33,284 nt of DNA from Thiobacillus sp. (GTDB lineage: Bacteria; Pseudomonadota; Gammaproteobacteria; Burkholderiales; Thiobacillaceae), in assembly GCA_021166845.1 (NCBI GenBank), contig JAJPEP010000025.1:1-33284 (forward strand), given 5' to 3'. A model generated the notes under the pieces. That model was not told the DNA's origin. It saw nothing but the letters and a program-made list of their open reading frames with translations, and did not search any database. Numbering within the stretch: the stretch's first letter is position 1; each line of letters starts with the position of its first letter. This document shows positions 31,014 through 33,284 of this stretch, piece by piece. The position numbers and the translations under genes are program-made.

Positions 31014-31745
31014 ATGGCAGGACATTCGAAGTGGGCCAACATCCAGCACCGCAAGGGACGCCAGGATGCCAAGCGCGGCAAGATCTTCACCAAGCTTATC
31101 AAGGAAATCACCGTGGCGGCCAAAATGGGCGGCGGCGACACGGGCATGAACCCGCGCCTGCGCCTGGCGATCGAGAAGGCCAAGGCCGAGTCGATGCCGA
31201 AGGACAACATCGAGAGCGCGGTCAAGCGCGGCACCGGCCAGCTCGAAGGCGTCAACTACGAGGAAGTGCGCTACGAGGGCTACGGCATCGGCGGCGTCGC
31301 GGTGATGGTCGACTGTCTCACCGACAACAAGGTGCGCACCGTCGCCGACGTGCGCCATGCCTTCGTCAAGCACGGCGGCAACATGGGCACCGACGGCTGC
31401 GTGGCATTCCAGTTCAAGCACTGCGGTCAGATCGTCCTGGAGCCGGGCGCCAGCGAGGAGGCGGTGATGGAAGCCGCGCTCGACGCCGGCGCCGAGGACG
31501 TCATCCCCAACGAGGACGGTTCGATCGAGGTGCTGACCTCGCCCGATCCCAAGGCCTTCGAGGCGGTGAAGGAGGCGCTGGAAAAGGCCGGGTTCAAGCC
31601 GGCGGTCGCCGAGATCACCATGCGCCCGGAAGCCGAGACTGAACTCGTGGGAGACGACGCGGCGAAGATGCAGAAAATCCTCGACGCGCTCGAATCGCTG
31701 GACGACGTGCAGGAGGTCTACACCAACGCCGTGCTTCCTGAGTGA
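31014..31745 (+). CDS. yebC: YebC/TACO1-family protein
   Basis: This 243-residue protein starts [28 protein letters not shown], the invariant YebC opening. It shows [56 protein letters not shown] and [15 protein letters not shown] in short conserved blocks. Older annotation treats YebC as a transcription factor; recent work on the family supports a role in translation of proline-rich stretches. It stands first in the yebC-ruvC-ruvA series. An S23-type gene is inserted between it and ruvC, and the left inverted repeat of that insert begins at its stop codon. Confidence 0.95.
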   Translation: MAGHSKWANIQHRKGRQDAKRGKIFTKLIKEITVAAKMGGGDTGMNPRLRLAIEKAKAESMPKDNIESAVKRGTGQLEGVNYEEVRYEGYGIGGVAVMVDCLTDNKVRTVADVRHAFVKHGGNMGTDGCVAFQFKHCGQIVLEPGASEEAVMEAALDAGAEDVIPNEDGSIEVLTSPDPKAFEAVKEALEKAGFKPAVAEITMRPEAETELVGDDAAKMQKILDALESLDDVQEVYTNAVLPE

Positions 31746-32170
31746 GGCGTAAGGGGTAAGACGTGAAGCGGGTTCACCATGAGCTGGCGGCTTGGCAGCA
31801 AGTCATGCTTCTGGTGAGACAGGTGTACGAATTGACGGCGGGGTTTCCTGCTGACGAGCGATTCGGACTGGTGGCGCAAATGCGGCGCGCGGCTGTGTCG
31901 ATCCCCAGCAATATTGCGGAAGGCGCAGCACGCCAGTCCAAACGTGAGTTTGCACAGTTTCTGATCGTGGCGCGCGGTTCGCTGAGCGAATTGGATACGC
32001 AATTCAGAATCGCCCAGGATTTGGTTTTTTATCCACCGCAGAGCGAACTTGAAATGCAGATAGACCGTCTGCTTGGTTTATTGGGTGGGCTGCTCAAATC
32101 CCAGCGGGAGTCAGAAAAGACATGACAGCCCCCAACCGTGCTCCCTCACCTCTCACCCCTCACCCCTCAC
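31742..32170. mobile_element. Putative S23 cassette flanked by 24-bp inverted repeats
   Basis: The left repeat (31742-31765) starts GTGAGGCGTAAGGGGTAAGA. The complement of the right repeat (32147-32170) starts GTGAGGGGTGAGGGGTGAGA. They agree at 20 of 24 positions. The 429-base unit encloses the four-helix-bundle gene; its left end overlaps the yebC stop and its right end lies inside the ruvC reading frame. No transposase is encoded, so mobility would need help in trans. The repeats resemble other GGGGTGA/GGGGTCA sequences in this window, so an alternative is recombination between resident repeats. Confidence 0.6.
31763..32125 (+). CDS. Four-helix-bundle protein (S23/IVP, Avd-like)
   Basis: This 120-residue protein matches the family first seen in 23S rRNA intervening sequences. 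Typical blocks are [45 protein letters not shown], and [27 protein letters not shown], followed by a final helix. The fold is related to Avd of diversity-generating retroelements, but no reverse transcriptase or template repeat is seen here. A GTG at 31763 follows AAGGGGTAAG, which is both ribosome site and part of the left inverted repeat. Its stop overlaps the ruvC ATG. It interrupts the usual yebC-ruvC neighbourhood. Function unknown. Confidence 0.88.
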   Translation: MKRVHHELAAWQQVMLLVRQVYELTAGFPADERFGLVAQMRRAAVSIPSNIAEGAARQSKREFAQFLIVARGSLSELDTQFRIAQDLVFYPPQSELEMQIDRLLGLLGGLLKSQRESEKT

Positions 32171-32682
32171 GCATACTGGGCATTGATCCCGGCCTGCGCC
32201 TCACCGGCTTCGGCGTGATCGAGCAGACCGGCCAGAAGCTGGCCTATGTCGCCAGCGGCGTCGTCAGGAGCGGCGAAGGCAGCCTGCCGCAGCGGCTGGG
32301 CGTGCTGTTCGCCGGGCTGAACGAAGTGATCGCCACCTGGCAGCCCGATACCTGCGCGGTGGAAATCGTTTTCGTCAACGTCAATCCGCAATCCACGCTG
32401 CTGCTCGGGCAGGCGCGCGGGGCGGCGATCTGCGCCGCGGTGTCGAATGAGTTGCTGGTGGCGGAATACACAGCGCTGCAAATCAAGCAGGCGGTGGTCG
32501 GCCATGGCAAGGCTGCCAAGGAACAGGTGCAGGAAATGGTCAAGCGCCTGCTGAGTTTGCCCGTCGCCCCGACGGCGGACGCCGCCGACGCGCTCGCCTG
32601 CGCCATCGCCCATGCCCACGGCAGCCGGCTCGGCGCGCATTCCACTGCGGGCTATCGCGTCAAGGGCGGACGCCTCGTATGA
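32122..32682 (+). CDS. ruvC: Holliday junction resolvase RuvC with altered N-terminus
   Basis: This 186-residue endonuclease resolves Holliday junctions with RuvAB. The catalytic acids Asp22 (GIDPG), Glu81 (CAVEIVF), Asp153 and Asp156 (TADAADALA) are in place, each 15 residues later than in E. coli (7, 66, 138, 141). The first 16 residues, [15 protein letters not shown] after Met, come from a C-rich repeat and have no counterpart in normal RuvC, which starts at the RILGIDPG segment. There is no other in-frame start codon between 32122 and that segment, so the extension must be translated. Its ATG overlaps the S23 stop, implying coupling. Confidence 0.93.
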   Translation: MTAPNRAPSPLTPHPSRILGIDPGLRLTGFGVIEQTGQKLAYVASGVVRSGEGSLPQRLGVLFAGLNEVIATWQPDTCAVEIVFVNVNPQSTLLLGQARGAAICAAVSNELLVAEYTALQIKQAVVGHGKAAKEQVQEMVKRLLSLPVAPTADAADALACAIAHAHGSRLGAHSTAGYRVKGGRLV

Positions 32683-32698
32683 ACAAGGACTTCTCCAA

Positions 32699-33274
32699 AT
32701 GATAGGCAGAATCACCGGCACGCTTGCCGCCAAGCAACCGCCGCAGGTGCTGGTGGATTGTAACGGCGTCGGCTACGAAATTGACGTGCCGATGAGCACC
32801 TTCTACAACCTGCCGGCGCTGGGTGAAAAAATCAGCCTGCTGACGCATCTGGCGATCCGCGAGGACGCACACCTGCTGTATGGCTTCTGCAGCGAAATCG
32901 AGCGCATGGCGTTTCGCGAGCTGCTGAAAGTCTCCGGCATCGGCGCCAAGACCGCTCTGTCGGTGCTGTCCGGGCTGTCGGTCAACGACTTGTCGGCGGC
33001 GATTGCCGCGCAGGAAATCGGCCGCATCGTCAAGGTGCCCGGAATCGGCAAGAAAACCGCCGAGCGCCTGCTGCTCGAACTGAAGGGCCGGCCGGTGTTC
33101 GCGGGCGCGATTGCCGATACGGCAGCCGGTGGCGTGTCGGACGACGTGCGCCAGGCGCTGCTGGCGCTGGGGTACAACGAGCGCGAGACCACCGACGCCG
33201 TGCGCCAGTTGCCGCCCGATCTTACAGTGGGCGAGGCGATCCGCCTGGCGCTCAAACTGTTGTCCAAGGCATAG
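32699..33274 (+). CDS. ruvA: Holliday junction branch migration protein RuvA
   Basis: This 191-residue protein binds four-way junctions and loads RuvB. It starts [20 protein letters not shown], the OB-fold domain I. Two helix-hairpin-helix motifs follow, [18 protein letters not shown] and [20 protein letters not shown] flexible linker then leads to domain III ([26 protein letters not shown]), which contacts RuvB. AAGGA lies eight bases before the ATG. It is 16 bases after ruvC. The stop is at 33272-33274, ten bases before the window edge; ruvB is expected next but is not visible. Confidence 0.95.
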   Translation: MIGRITGTLAAKQPPQVLVDCNGVGYEIDVPMSTFYNLPALGEKISLLTHLAIREDAHLLYGFCSEIERMAFRELLKVSGIGAKTALSVLSGLSVNDLSAAIAAQEIGRIVKVPGIGKKTAERLLLELKGRPVFAGAIADTAAGGVSDDVRQALLALGYNERETTDAVRQLPPDLTVGEAIRLALKLLSKA

Positions 33275-33284
33275 TCGTCCGTGA

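Noticed and set aside
31763-32125. S23/Avd-like gene considered as part of a diversity-generating retroelement
   Set aside because: No reverse transcriptase, template repeat or variable target gene was found nearby.

Overview
The window reads as the chromosome of a high-G+C, sulfur-oxidising, probably autotrophic betaproteobacterium, most like Thiobacillus and relatives. This is inferred from gene content, not from a search. Pointers are a flavocytochrome c sulfide dehydrogenase (fccBA), a type I sulfide:quinone oxidoreductase (sqr) under a FisR-type sigma54 activator, nitrate uptake (nrtABD with nasT), the rpe-gph-trpE and yebC-ruvC-ruvA gene orders, and betaproteobacterial-looking intergenic repeats.

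Layout: (1) 1-138 is the right end of an IS66-family element. (2) 182-4327 is a same-strand train of small soluble proteins: three YCII/DGPF proteins, two VOC-fold proteins, an SRPBCC protein, an Asp-box beta-propeller and a MoaD/ThiS-like protein ending in Gly-Gly. (3) 4390-8597, minus strand, is nasT then nrtA-nrtB-nrtD; both transcripts start at good sigma54 promoters and carry a terminator in the leader, as expected for ANTAR antitermination. (4) 8741-10813, minus strand, is fccA-fccB with a candidate sigma54 promoter and two upstream dyads. (5) 10991-17417 holds a secreted DLH-like hydrolase, a TonB protein, the copper ATPase copA, a DUF1778/GNAT toxin-antitoxin pair and mltA. (6) 17418-21089 holds apaG, rpe, gph and trpE, separated by unusual GGGGTCA-based repeats. 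(7) 21103-24141 is the fisR / small ORF / sqr sulfide module, lying between trpE and trpGDC. (8) 26672-27732 is an AT-richer three-gene MerR operon. (9) 27732-33274 holds a HerA-like ATPase, higBA, a ROK kinase, yebC, a four-helix-bundle (S23-type) gene flanked by inverted repeats, ruvC and ruvA.

Sulfide oxidation is encoded twice: a periplasmic route to cytochrome c (FccAB) and a membrane route to quinone (SQR). Both are preceded by sigma54-type promoters. With the nitrate genes, this gives four sigma54-type promoters in 33 kb. The strongest unexplained signals are the 67-codon gene between the sigma54 promoter and sqr, the IR-flanked S23 cassette that appears to have rewritten the start of ruvC, the (CAGGGGT)11 array with related palindromic elements, the cysteine-rich MerR island, and the propeller/MoaD pair.

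No tRNA, rRNA or CRISPR array was seen.
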